Below, piece after piece: positions 45,175 through 56,633 of a DNA stretch of 64,000 nt (positions are counted from its first letter, which is position 1; every line of letters begins with the position of its first letter). This DNA is from Sipunculus nudus (Eukaryota; Annelida; Sipuncula; Golfingiida; Sipunculidae), in contig CM049316.1 of assembly GCA_026874595.1 (NCBI GenBank), positions 11,522,839-11,586,838 on the forward strand, read 5' to 3'. The notes beneath the pieces were generated by a model. That model was not told where the DNA came from, made no database searches, and saw nothing but the letters and a program-made list of their open reading frames with translations. The position numbers and the translations under genes were made by a program.

Positions 45175-45505
45175 TAACACGAAACATAGCTTCTTCCCTT
45201 TAATTGAATCTTTACCTGCCAAAATATTGCCTTGAAACCGTTTGCTTACTCCTGTAAACGAGTGTTAAAAACAGTGAACGCAGTTGTAAACATAAACACA
45301 GTGCGTTGGGCCGTATGCTGCACGGAGCCACAACACATGCCAATCAGGAGATGCCCTGACTGACTTGACTAAAAAATGTGATACATGTTCCCGCTGGCTG
45401 AAACACCGCGTGTTGCTCCTTAATCGGACCTCCGGTCACGCGGCCTTGATATGGTAAACAGACCGTGTTTACCAACACGCAGGGCTAAAACAAGGTATTA
45501 AGGTG
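45175..45505 (+). repeat. R1-related repeat, direct copy (arm of a ~330-bp inverted pair)
   Basis: From 'gttaacacgaaacatagcttcttccc' through 'ggtaaacagaccgtgttt...cacgcagggc' this matches the reverse complement of 46900-47247. The core 'ttgaaaccgtttgcttactcctgtaaacgagtg' also resembles the repeats at 22.1 and 23.5 kb. Confidence 0.85.
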
Positions 45506-45999
45506 TATAGATAAATACAGCTTATAAGGATATGATTTACCCATTTCGGTCGCACTTCACATTTCGGGGGCAGAAACATTAAAATCCTAAAGGCGTAATT
45601 ATATGCTGTTCTTAGCTTGTCATAAGTATAGGCCTCCTGCGCTTATCAGCGACACCACAAGCTAGAGCAACACATAGTTCCACAGTACAGTTGGAATAAA
45701 TACACTGTTACATTTTTTTAATAGTGAGAAAATTAAAGTATTAATGTATTGGCTTTATAATATAGAGATTGTATATAATTTGATTAAGCATGTCATTTTA
45801 TCACCAGTCAAGTCATAAGTCATAACGTGACCTAAATAGGTGATTTGTTTGACAAATGACAGTTTTCATGACTAACTTGATGCGCGGATTACAATTATTA
45901 CATTTATTGTTGACATTTATTCTTATTATTCTTAACTTATTCAAGAGCACACAATAAATCCTTTTTATAACCAGACACGTGAATGTTGTTTGCATAAAT

Positions 46000-46042
46000 C
46001 TTGAGAGAGAGAGAGAGAGAGACAGCGAGAGAGAGAGAGAGG
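46000..46042. repeat. (GA)n microsatellite
   Basis: GA runs interrupted once by 'cagc'. It lies inside the TTAA element. Confidence 0.95.
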
Positions 46043-46209
46043 TTTTATTTTTTATTTTTTTAAATATAATAAATACAAAGGAAGTAAATTAAGCATTTGT
46101 ATGTACGTTGTAAGCATGTCAGTCTTTGTGGGGTATCATTTTTTCGATACAAAATAGTTAATTTCATATTGGAGATACTTTCATCAAAGCAACTTGCATT
46201 AATGTCACT

Positions 46210-46320
46210 GTGGGTACGAAGTCGCAGGGATACGAAGTGGGGAGGGTACGAAGTAGTAAAGGTACGAACTTGTAGAGGTACGAAGTTGTAAGGTACGAAG
46301 TGGAAATGGTACGAAGTAAA
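46210..46320 (+). repeat. GTACGAAGT minisatellite, about seven units
   Basis: 'ggtacgaagt' or close variants recur every 13-17 bp between 46213 and 46317 (tacgaagtcgcaggga, tacgaagtggggaggg, tacgaagtagtaaagg and so on). It lies inside the TTAA element. Confidence 0.9.
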
Positions 46321-46497
46321 CTGCTGCCAAGCGGTCGTTTGCGAGGAAATAAGACTGTGTCGTGGACTGGTTTTAGTGGAAACTTTTGTATAAAAGCAAA
46401 ACTGAACTGATAGTGTGAAAGAAAAGCAATACTATTTCTCCTGATTACGTCCCTTTAAGATTTATTTGAAGTGTTTATTTAAAGCCAATTTGTAATT

Positions 46498-46890
46498 TCA
46501 TGCAATGATCAGACTTGTTTGAAATTGCACCAGCAGATGGTGATACCTAAGTGGTTAAACAGTTCAGAACGAGGCTGAATGTAGTCCACGATTCAAAAGC
46601 CTCCATGTAAGAATACAAGTGTGTACCGCTCACTTAATAAACTGCTTTAAGATGCATCGGCGTTGTCATGCAACTTATTGTCTGGACTAGCAGTTCCCTA
46701 CGATCCACGGTCCCAACACGTCATGGTGAAGAATCCGAATTTCACGTAAGTCTGAGCGGTCATGTGTCTGACTTGACTCGCAAAGGAGGCCAGGCTTTGA
46801 ACTTAAAGGAACATAATCAGGAGCAATACTATGTTTATCCTTTCAAACAATCAGTTTAGTTTTGCTTAATACAAAAGTTTCCCAGCAAAA
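46498..46890. other. Unassigned sequence between LTR 2 fragment and inverted repeat
   Basis: No gene or known element recognised. A 63-codon open frame at 46668-46859 shows no domain. Confidence 0.4.
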
Positions 46891-46899
46891 CCATCCCAG

Positions 46900-47247
46900 C
46901 ACACAGTCTCAGTACCTCCCACACAGCTGTTTAACACCTTTTTATGGCTCTGCGTGTTGTAAACATAGTCCACATGTGTCTGTTTACCATAACAAGGCCA
47001 CGCAACCGGAGGTCCAAATATGAACCTCAACACGTGATGTTTTAGCGGGAATATGTATTACATTTTGTCAAGTCAATCGAGGCATCGCATGCATACGGCC
47101 CCACGCTCTGTGTTTATGTGGACACCTGTTATCGCGCCCGATACACTGTTTTTAACACTCATTTACAGGAGTAAGCAAAAGGTTTCAAGGCAATATTTTG
47201 GCAGGTACAGATTTATTTTATGGGGAAGAAGCTATTTTTTGTGTTAA
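46900..47247 (-). repeat. R1-related repeat, inverted copy
   Basis: The reverse complement of this stretch follows 45175-45505 through 'atagcttcttcccc', 'cctgccaaaatattgccttgaaacc', 'tttgcttactcctgtaaa', 'ggacctccgg' and 'tggtaaacaga'. The outermost ~25 bp of the 45.14-kb copy (the TTAA end) are missing here. Confidence 0.85.
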
Positions 47248-47880
47248 TGCAACTTTTTTGACGCTTTTTGAACTATCCTAGAGACGGATGTGAATGTTGA
47301 ACCGTGACACGGTATTGTCTCACTTGATTGAAGCGCCAGCGCCATATGGTCGCTCACGGAGTTTATGTCAAAAATAGAATTTGGGAACGCTGCAGGCACT
47401 TTACCAACGTGAGTTACGTTCCTGTGCTCTCTTAATTCGGGCACCTGATTGGACTTTGGAATACGCCTACGGTTTGAATTTGTTGTGCTTCTTTCGCCAC
47501 AGTGCCTGATAAACTTGTTTCATGGGACTTACTTAAAAATACATAATTATAGCCTGGGAACTGCCTATCACTGTAAGTGAACCTTTTATTTCTCGCTGGT
47601 AAGAATGATGTACATTCTACCCATATTATGATTCAGCCAATAGACTGATAAGCTGACAATGTCCTTTTGTTTGAATATTTTGTGATAGCCACACTGATGG
47701 TTTATTCGTGATTAAGACAACCCACAGAACTTCTGAGTATGCCTAGCAAGACATTGACCGGTTGACTGTTGTTGCTAACTGCTGAAGTGAACTTAATGAT
47801 TTTTTAATAAGATTGACTTTGCTGCATCTGATTGTATTTGTTTTATTGACGTATTGATCGTGGTATGTGTACTCAGTTCT
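47248..47880. other. Unassigned, possibly gypsy leader
   Basis: Nothing recognised. It directly precedes the gypsy gag-like frame, so it may include that element's untranslated leader or LTR, but I see no paired LTR. Confidence 0.35.
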
Positions 47881-47886
47881 TGATAT

Positions 47887-50030
47887 ATGCGTGTTTTACA
47901 CTATGATTGCTTAGTGGCTCATGAACTAGATATAAGTAAAGTAGACACACTAAACAATGCTATCAAGCTTTTCAAGCGTTCATTAGTGGGTGCAGCCAGG
48001 ATTGGAGGTAAAACATATACTAGCCTGGGCAACTTGCGTGAGTCCTTCATCCAACGTTTCAGCCCCGCCCATTCTGTATATGCCAATAAAACTGTTCGAT
48101 CATTAGTTCACACACAGGGCGATTCCGCTAAGCAGTATATGAGCAAGGTTAGCTTAACGACTGACAGGATAGGTTATGGTGAATCGCAGGTAAGCAGCAA
48201 ATGTCTTTCCTCACTGTCCCATAAATGCTAGACAGCTGTAATAATGTCAGCCCCAGTGACTCCCACAGCTCATGATTTAGTGGTTAGAGCTCAAAGATAT
48301 TTGGACAGTGTGCATGTAAACTCAGGTCACGAAGTGATATTCAGCGCTACTCATACTGTTGATTCAGCATCAGCAGCACTAGCCGACTTGTATATGCAGA
48401 AACTAGAAGGTATTGAAGAACTTTCACATACTATGAATATCTCCCATGATGATACACGTGGCAGTGCATCCAGTCAGTCTAAAAAACACATAGATCTCCT
48501 AGTCCCGCCCTTTTCATGATAGAGGTAGGGGTCGATATCAACATTTTAGTACCTCCAGTAATGGAAGGCGTTGGAGTCCTTTACCAGCTCGACAGCACAA
48601 AAGATTTCCATTGGATAAGGTGGTTTTTATGAGTATTCCTATAAAACCAAATCACAAATGGAGACAATGTATTCAGAGGTTGTCTGATATGCAAAGTGGT
48701 CCCTTTGGGAATGGCTCATGACCTTATTACAATGACAGATGCCAGTTTTACCGATGTCATTTTTTTAGAAGGAGTCTGCTTAATCAAGCCCAAGTGCGTT
48801 AGGCCCCTGCTAAGGATTTTAATAACTATGATAATGTTCATCAACATGTTCTGTTGAAAGATAATACTTCTTGAATTTCTAGGTAGCCATCCAGTTGTAT
48901 TGCAACTTAACAGTAAAAGAAATTACCATGTTATATTTACCTAACAACCAGAGTTTACTTGTGTTAGTTGATTCTGGAGTAACACAATCTCATATCAGTA
49001 GCAGAAGTATAATTAAATCCCCTTACTTGTCGACTTTGAAACTGAGACCATCACACCCATAAATTTCAGAATAGGTAATGGAGAATTTCTACAAGCAGAA
49101 GAACTGTTATCTTGAATTTAAGAATTCAAATCCATGAATTTAAGATGCGTGCTGTAGTAGCAAGCAACTTGACTGATCCAGGTGTATTGTTAGATCAATC
49201 AACACTAAATAGGCTGCAAGGTTGCATTGATTTTGCTTTCAATCAGATAACTGCCATGCATATATCACAGTCAGCAATCAAACCTGTGACGACTTTCATT
49301 TTCAGAAATGTCGTCCCGGTGCCCACATTGATGTAAGAGATATTGTGACTGTTTTACAGCTTCTTTCATCTGACTTTGATTCTGAACACTCATATCATAC
49401 AATGCCTTATCATCAGATGTTGTTCCCATGCAACATTCAGATTAAAATTGTGATCCTGATTATTAGGAAGGTTGTACTGATAACAGCTCAGCTGAGGCAC
49501 ATGCAATAAGGAAACCCATCAACTTAGAAGATAGTGTCTTGACTGACAATCAGAGAAGTGAAGTGTTTATCTTGGTTTTAACACGCAGAACAGCATTTAG
49601 TTTATTTGGTGAGATTAATGCAAACCCAAAATTTGCTGTGGACCTAGAGTTAAACAATGAAACTGCTTTTTACATTAGGCCTTATCCAGTGACTGAAGAG
49701 AGGAAACGTATCATTGATACTGAACTGCTTAAATTGGTAAAACTTTTAGCAAAGGGTCACAATTCCTTTTACGTCACCTGTATTGTTAGTTAACAAAAAT
49801 AATGGATAAGATGAGAGAGTTGTCTTATTGCAAACCAAACTTGCTTAGAATTATTGACGTGAAGAGTGCTTTTAACAGTTTGTCCTTAACCAAAAAAAGC
49901 ACAGGAATTTCTTGGCATTGTTTCAAATCCCTGAGGTGACAGTTATTAATACAAAAAGCTTCCCATGGGATTATCCATTTCAGCGGAGATATATTATATT
50001 TTATCAGAGATTCCAAGTGCGCACGATTTT
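47887..50030 (+). mobile_element. Ty3/gypsy retrotransposon, gag-protease-RT start (defective)
   Basis: The frame at 47887-48231 encodes a gag-like 'LGNLRESFIQRF' region. An aspartic protease remnant 'LLVLVDSGVTQSHISSRS' sits at about 48955, followed by 'IHEFKMRAVVASNLTDPGVLL' near 49130, as in gypsy proteases. The RT start is visible at about 49660 ('FYIRPYPVTEERKRIIDTEL') and, in another frame, 'RVV.DCKPNLLRIIDVKSAF' near 49815. Stops and frameshifts break every domain, and the coding stops at a short TA tract at about 50.03 kb. The remainder of RT and RNase H is absent. An integrase piece resumes at 51.0 kb. Confidence 0.75.
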
Positions 50031-50169
50031 TTTTATATATATATATATATCTTTATTCGTATAAGGAAGAACAGAGCATTATATGCAATGATTAGAAATG
50101 TGAAATCAATGAAAGATAAACAGAAAGACGGAAAGAATAATGAAAGTTCAGTCCATACCTATTAAAAAA

Positions 50170-50715
50170 TCGGTTGATAATAAAAATTAGCGTTTTAACC
50201 TCATCGTTGGTCGAATTTGAGGGACATATTCCATCTTTGCATTCTATCTATGTATTCTGACAGTAAATCTAAATTAATGGATTTTGTTACAATCATCAAC
50301 TGCCTCTTAAGTGTCTTTATATATCTAATGTCATTTTCAACATCCTGCATGTTCAGGAATAAATTTATAGAGCGTGACCTGATTATATTTATCAGAGCCA
50401 GAGAGCCCGCCAATCCATGTAAAATATTCTTGTGCAAGTTATATGGTTTGTGCCATAGGTGACGCAGAGCCTTATCATATGATGAACTGAATCGATCAAT
50501 TGACTTATGTTTAAATAACTAGGTTTAACAGCCGTAAAAGGAACAACAATAAAACAATCAGAGTGAAATAGCTTATTCTTAACCTTGCTAGACAGACATC
50601 CGAAATTCGCCGTTAAGGTGTTAAAGCTTGCAATAAATTTGACTCTTTTACCGATGATTACATTTTGATTTTCAGTCAGAATTATTCTCAGCATTGTGAG
50701 CATTTGTCGCAAATT
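50170..50715 (-). mobile_element. 3' fragment of a LINE ORF (minus strand)
   Basis: Two overlapping minus-strand frames read 'LSSKVKNKLFHSDCFIVV' then 'IRLCVTYGTNHIT', and 'HKNILHGLAGSLALINIIRS', like the C-terminal region after RT in RTE/CR1-type LINEs ('K.KLF.SYC.S.YG...I..R...LP..TH...L'). Only about 0.5 kb is present. It interrupts the gypsy element. Confidence 0.6.
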
Positions 50716-50734
50716 TTATCTGCTCTATAGAACA

Positions 50735-50930
50735 ACGGATTGAAAATATGTCCCCGTAAATGTACCCTCTTTCGAAAGAAAGGGCATATATTTCCATTGA
50801 TTCTCAGGACACTGTGAGCATTGCACCAATGACTGATGTGTCTTGCAATACCTACTCTCATAGCCACGCCGGGAATCGAACCCGGGTCGCCAGCGGAGAA
50901 GGCCGAGAGTTTTACTAATCAGCTGTCCAG
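50735..50930 (-). repeat. tRNA-derived SINE (minus strand)
   Basis: The minus strand shows an A-box-like 'gctgattagtaaaactc', then 'ggcgacccgggttcgattcccggcgtggc' with a perfect B-box stem and loop, and a body running to about 50735. The strong T-arm and weak rest of the cloverleaf are typical of a SINE head. The apparent open frame at 50836 on the plus strand reads through it. Confidence 0.8.
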
Positions 50931-50979
50931 GTTATATATATGTAATATTCATTCAGTGTCTGACTGTGAATGTTTTGAC

Positions 50980-51926
50980 TTTGCATATCCTACAAAAAGA
51001 CGCCGCCCTGTAACCCGTGCATATGCTAAAAAGCAAGGGTTTGCTATCCATTCTTTGTTTGCTTTGTCAATGTACCAGCAAAAGCTAGTGATCATCCAGC
51101 TTCTGGTTCACTTAATATTCATCCCAGTCCCAGAGACATTGATGCTTCTATTAGGTTACAGAGGGTCCCTAACGTTACACAGTTTCCCACTCCCAGTCAA
51201 CCACCAGGCTTGTATCTGAACCAGGGTCTGAGCTTCGATTGGTAGATAATCAGCAGTCATCAAAAGGCAAGTCAGCAGTGATGCCACAGATTGTGATACC
51301 TGCAAACCAACAGACTCAACCTTTTATCAAACCTGAATATGTAGACCCACCACCAGATATTTTGCGACCACCACGCCAAATTCCAAGTCAAAAAGACCTT
51401 GATAGGGTTATGAAAATTATAAAGAGAAAGATATTGCGAGACTTCAGTTCGCAAGTTCATGTTCAGGAGTTTAGATTGGCTCAACAGTCTTCACCTTACT
51501 ACAAAAGTATTTATGACCTTTAAGCTCACAACATTGTACTTCATGACAGAAAAGCTGTTAGGTCAGTTGTTATTAAATGTAGATCAATATATAGTTTGTG
51601 ATGTTGTCATGTTCAAACTTCTATTTGATCCTGGAAATGAAAATTTCACTCTCCGATAGCGATATCTGATAGCGATAGTGATACCTGAAGAATACATAGA
51701 CACATTGATCAGTCACGAATCATATCACGATTTACTCTTGTCATCTCACCAGGGTTGTGTTAGATCATACTTCACCATGAGAAAGAATTTTTATTTTCCA
51801 TCTATGTTTGAAAGGATAGCAGGTTACATAAGAGCTTGTGCTAGATGTCAGCAGTTTAAAAAGCAACCTGACACAGTGAGACTATTTCAAGAAAGATTAC
51901 CAGCTACATTCATGCCATTTGACAAG
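50980..51926 (+). mobile_element. Gypsy integrase fragment
   Basis: Near 51680-51880 the plus strand encodes an H2C2-type integrase zinc-binding domain: 'ISHESYHDLLLSSHQG' followed by 'FYFPSMFERIAGYIRACARC'. The HHCC motif is complete. The frame upstream (51239-51523) could be the preceding linker. It ends at about 51926, where BEL copy B sequence begins. Together with 47.9-50.0 kb it represents one broken gypsy element. Confidence 0.75.
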
Positions 51927-54900
51927 CCAGCGACTTATCGCAATACGTTATGGACAACCATAAGTGATTGCTCGTGCATAAATAGCTTGACATGTTAATT
52001 TACCGCCATGGGGAACTCTATTAACTCGGAGTTGTTAAAACGGTAAATGCATATGGAAAAAGATCAACTCTCTTTGAGTAATATTGGTTATCTTGCTGAT
52101 ATGAATAGCTCAGAAAACTTGCTAAAGATAATTATAGGCGTTTACTTATGCTATCAGAACACAATAGGCTGAAACCGCCGAGACCATTATTGACACAGGT
52201 GTTGAAGTAGATTTTTTTCACATTAAGACAAACACAATGGATGGCAAATATATAGCATTTACTGGAGATGAGCCTATAGGGCCTACAGAGTTAAGGTTAC
52301 AAGGTTAATGCCAAAAGTCCCAGGTTTACCACTTCAAGCAGGGTGGTGCTAGTGGTGGTAATAAATTTCAGTAGGAGATAAAGGGTCAACAGATACAAGA
52401 TGTTCAAGATGCATGTTTTGTTCTGGGAATCATCATATTGTTTATTGTAGGGTATTTTCTGGAAAATCACTTTATGACCGGAGAAAGTTTATGAGAATAA
52501 AATGATTGTGTGATAATTGTTTTCAGAAAGCCCACTTTGCCAGAGGTTGTTTGAAGAACAGTGCATCTGCTGTTGAAGCTTGTAAAACTTAAACATCAGA
52601 TTTTGCTTCATGTATTTTCAAAAGCATGATAATGCAAGTGCTAGCAGTGATGTTGCACAGACAAAAGTAACAACAAACACAAGTGATGCCAAACCAGAAG
52701 GTATGCATCATTTGATCAGTTTTGATCACGTGTGATAACAAATCTGATATGAATGTTTCAGGTCATTGTACATCTACTGCTGCCGGAAGGGACGAGCGTG
52801 TTAACATATTGTGCCTGTTGTGTTACAGAACAGAAAGGAAGGTAAATTGTATCATACTTATGCCTAATTAGATGATATCTCAGGTGTTACTAGGGGTTAT
52901 CAGAAAATTGTTGATATTATATAGTTAAAGGATACTACTAGACGTCTTTCTCTAACAACGGTGATAAAAGTTCTACCTAGTGTTTAGAAGTCTCTGATTT
53001 GTTTGGTAAATCTGTAGATTGTACAGCATGTATTGAGTTAGAAATGGTATGGCAGTTTACAAATTACCTGTATCAAGAGGGAATATTTCATTGAATAAAG
53101 CTTTAAAGGAATGGTCACATTTAAGGGAGTTGAGCTTCCCACAGATAGATCAGAGAGAGGTCATACTCCTGATAGGTAGTGATGTACCAGAGATATTCTA
53201 GGCTTTTGAGGAGAGGATAGGAAACATTAAAGAACTATATGCTGTTATTTCACCAGGCTGGAGTCTCATAAAACCTATAAATAAATCAAGGAGGTCTTTT
53301 GCACATGTTAATTTTGTTTATGTTTACAGTGCTGCTCTAAATCATAAGGTGAAGTAGTACTGGAAAACTGAATTAAATGATTGTGTAGAAAAGGCAGCCA
53401 TGTCAAAAGATAAAGGTGCACTGTCAACTATGTAGAGTTCGATATCCTTAGTTAATGGTCTTTATCAGGTAGCATTACCATGGAGACGTACTGCTGCATG
53501 TCTGCCTAATAACAGAGAGGAAGTTACAGTAGAATAGTGACTTATATTTGAAGTACAAGGACTCTGTAATTAGATAAATAGACAAGGACTATGTCAAGTT
53601 AGTGCTGAATGATACAGAAGCATGTGAGCGTTCAATGTGGTAATAATTTTACCGCATCATCCAGCTTTTTAATCTACAGAAACCTGGAAAGGTCAAAGTT
53701 GTGTTTGGTTGTGCTGCCAGATATCAGGGCACATCATTAAATGAACAGTTGTTACAAGGACAAGATTCAAGTAATAATTTGGTGGGTATTCTGATAAGGC
53801 TTAGACAAGAACCAGTAGCTCTAGCCACTGAAACTTAGGCAATGTTTCTCTAGGTAAGTGTAGATCATCATGACTGTGGTGATTACAGATCCTTATGGTG
53901 GCAAGATTTATATTTAAATGCCGAAGCAGTAGACTATCAAATTCTTTGTTTGGAGCAACCTCATCTGTAAGTTGTGCTAGTTTCTGTCTCTGGAGAACTG
54001 TTCAGAATAATCAGGGTAAGTTTGATGATCAGACAGTACAGTATATATGTTGATGATTTTCTGAAGGCGATTGATACAGAAAGTCATGCAGTACATCTTT
54101 TCAATTAGCTATGTGCTTTGTTGACTAGGTGAGGTTTTCAGTTCACTAAGTGGATCAGCAACAGCCGTTTTGATCTAATTAGCTTACGGATAGTGAGAGG
54201 GCATCCTCTTTTGTATATCTATATTTAAACAAAATGCCAGTTGAGCGCACATTAGGTTTGCAGTGGAGTATTGAAACCGACGATTTCGAATTAGTGTAGA
54301 CAAGTGTAAACTGCCAAAAAAGAGGGGATTTTTTTCTATTTCATTTATGATCCGTTGAGGGATTTTAACTCCAGTGACATTACCGCCAAAACAGTTGCTA
54401 CAGGAACTTTGTAAACAGATAATATTGTGGGATGATAATATCTCAACCAAACAAGTGATTTGGTAAATGCAGTGGCTAAATAATTTATGAGGTCTCGGGA
54501 ATGTAGGGATAGACCGGTGTTTCAAGCCTGTAGTGTTTGGTGACATTTCTAGCGTCTTGCATTTCTAGCATTCAAGATATCAGTTTGTAGATTAAAAGTC
54601 AAAGAAATGAATATGGCACAGGAACAGATTTTTAAATGTATACAGCAGTCTAGTTTTTCTAAATAAATTCATGAACTGAGCAGATCAGAGGAAGGGGCAG
54701 CAGAATATGATTATAAGTTTAGGGAAGAAGTTCGTAAATCAATCCACTAAACAAGTTAAGTCCAAAGAAGAAGAGAATTTTAAGAATGGGTGGTCGCCTA
54801 GAGAGAGAGAGAGCAGACATGAGCTATGCTGCTGGACTTCCAACTATTTTGCCATACTAGCATCATGTCACTCACTTGATAGAACAGCATTATCATAGGA

Positions 54901-55784
54901 CACTCAGGTGTAGACCATGTACTTTTATTAGTGAGACAGCATTATTGGATCATTAAAGCTCATGCAGCTGTAAAGGAGTGCTTAAGAGCTTTTTTGATTT
55001 TTATAAATCGAGATGCACTTAGGGGTCAACAGTATATGACTCCTTTACCAGTTGAGAGATTAATTCCAGATAAACCTCCAATTAAATATAATGGGGAAGA
55101 TAATTTTTTTTATGGCCAACAAAGGTTTAACAGGGGCGCACTCTTGTAAAGCGTTATTGATGTTTGTTTACATCTTTTCACATGAAGAGCGGTTCATATT
55201 GAAATTGATAATTGATAATGGTACACATTTTTATGCGGGTGATAGAGAACTGCGCTCGACTCTGCAGCATTGGAATCAAAGGAAATACTTGACTATCTAA
55301 GCCAGGGTAATTAAGTGGCATTTTAGTCCCTCAACAGCTAACCACATGGTTGGAATATGGGAGCGAATGGTAGAGCTAAAAATAAAAGGTACTGAAAGCA
55401 TTGTTAAAAGAACAAACAGTTCAGGATGAGACTCAGTTGGCAGTTATTACAGAAGGTAAAATCATTCTTAATGACACACCACAAACGCAGCCTAGTGATG
55501 ACAATAGGAATATTGAGCCACTTGCACCTAACAGGTTTTTGTTTAGAGAATATTTGCCAAGTTTGCAGGAAAGGCAAAAAAAAAGGACAAAACAAAGCAG
55601 AAACTTACATGTAATTGACTTGGTATTAGTGATAAATGAAAACGGTCATTTCAGATAATGGCCGTAAGGAAGAATCAGTAGTGTATGGAGACAGGAATAA
55701 GCTTTTCCATCTGTCAAGTTGAAAACATCCAGTAAATATCATGTGACACTGGTTACCAAATTATGGTTACTTGAAGGTGAAGTA
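51927..55784 (+). mobile_element. BEL/Pao retrotransposon copy B, internal region (defective)
   Basis: Parallels copy A from its position 41725 ('gcgactta...acaaccataagtgattgctcgtgcata'). Kept pieces: a zinc knuckle at about 52505-52550, the 'HLRELSFPQ..QREVILLIGSDVPEIF' linker at about 53118-53200, an RT box 'YVDDFLKAIDTESHAVH' at about 54046 and '.FTKWISNSR' at about 54135. Integrase remains include an H-x-H segment near 54870, 'TPLPVERLIPDKPPIKY' at about 55035, 'IIDNGTHFYAGDREL' at about 55205 and 'NDTPQTQPSDDNRNIEPLAPNRFL' spread over 55470-55545. Frames are broken throughout. RT and integrase are better preserved than in copy A. Confidence 0.85.
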
Positions 55785-56633
55785 TATAAAACTATTGGAC
55801 CATATTGATGCACTTCAGTATTGTAAATGAAACAATGACTGAATGTTAGAGTTGAAGATTTATTTGAAGTGTTAATTTACAGCCAATTTATAAAAAACGT
55901 GTTAAACGAGTGATATGCCATACAGGCATATGTTCATGCAGTTGTTCAGGAACATAGGTTTCGTGTTTGTCAAATGATAAAGCTGAACGAAGTATAATTT
56001 GATAAATTATTTACTATCATAGTACTGTATAACCTTTTCCATATTATTATGAACACGAAGGACTAGCTTGAGAAGTCTGTAGGAATTGTGAAACTGTAGA
56101 AGAGGATATTGCTATAATATGTACCTTATCTATTGAAGTAATTTAATATCCGTATGACATGACCAAACAGAGAACACTCTTTGATAGTATTTTATATATA
56201 TAGAAACATGGGTTACACATAGATGATATCGTACATGTACGTATGCATGTTTCGAACGTAGAATGAACTACAGTTAGTTCATTAGGCCGGTGTGTAATGA
56301 CGAAAATCGAATAGGTAGGTTTGTGTATGGTACGGTTGTGCTGGGTGTCTAAGGGGGTCTTTTTTTACTTTTTTTTTGTACGGGCCATACGGATGGTATT
56401 GGGGTCTCCGATCAGAGACTACGGGTGAAAAAGGACAACATGGTGGCCAGATGGTCCAGGTTATGGAAGGGTTGTCACAGTTTGGATCCCGTATGTTCGT
56501 GTGTAACGGTGTCTTCCGTGTTAAGGGAACTTATGTGTGTTACGGGTGTTTCGTGTGTTTCATGAGATGTTACTTAATTGGACTTAGTTCATTGTAGCCA
56601 AATCAAGGACTTTCTTAAGTAACATTGGCTACA
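55785..56633 (+). repeat. BEL/Pao LTR 3
   Basis: Homologous to LTR 1 from 'taaaactattggacca' to '...acattggctaca'. The leading TG is mutated to TA and an internal block after 'ggaccat' is deleted. An open frame at 56376-56597 lies inside it and is not a gene. Confidence 0.85.

Larger units (their letters stand above)
45139..46458 (+). mobile_element. TTAA-flanked 1.3-kb non-autonomous element
   Basis: Flanked by TTAA at 45139-45142 and 46455-46458. Removing the insert and one TTAA gives 'gagtttaagattta', which lines up base for base with the uninterrupted LTR 3 ('gagttgaagattta'). The ends are AGGGGCCCAATCACC and ...GATTACGTCCCT, a short imperfect inverted terminus (AGGG.....AATCA). TTAA duplication points to the piggyBac-type mechanism, but no transposase is encoded. 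Inside are an R1-family segment (45175-45500), a GA microsatellite and a GTACGAAGT minisatellite. Confidence 0.75.
44993..46497 (+). repeat. BEL/Pao LTR 2, interrupted by a TTAA insertion and 3'-truncated
   Basis: 44993-45142 matches the first ~150 bp of LTR 1 ('tgtaaaactataggacca...aatgaccggatatc'). The match resumes at 46459 with 'gatttatttgaagtgtttatttaaagccaatttgtaa', homologous to 55856-55890. It is lost after about 46497. The interrupting DNA is the element described next. Confidence 0.85.

Noticed and set aside
47244-47444. Minus-strand 66-codon frame as a possible exon
   Set aside because: No family resemblance, no clear splice borders, and it overlaps the end of the inverted R1 copy.
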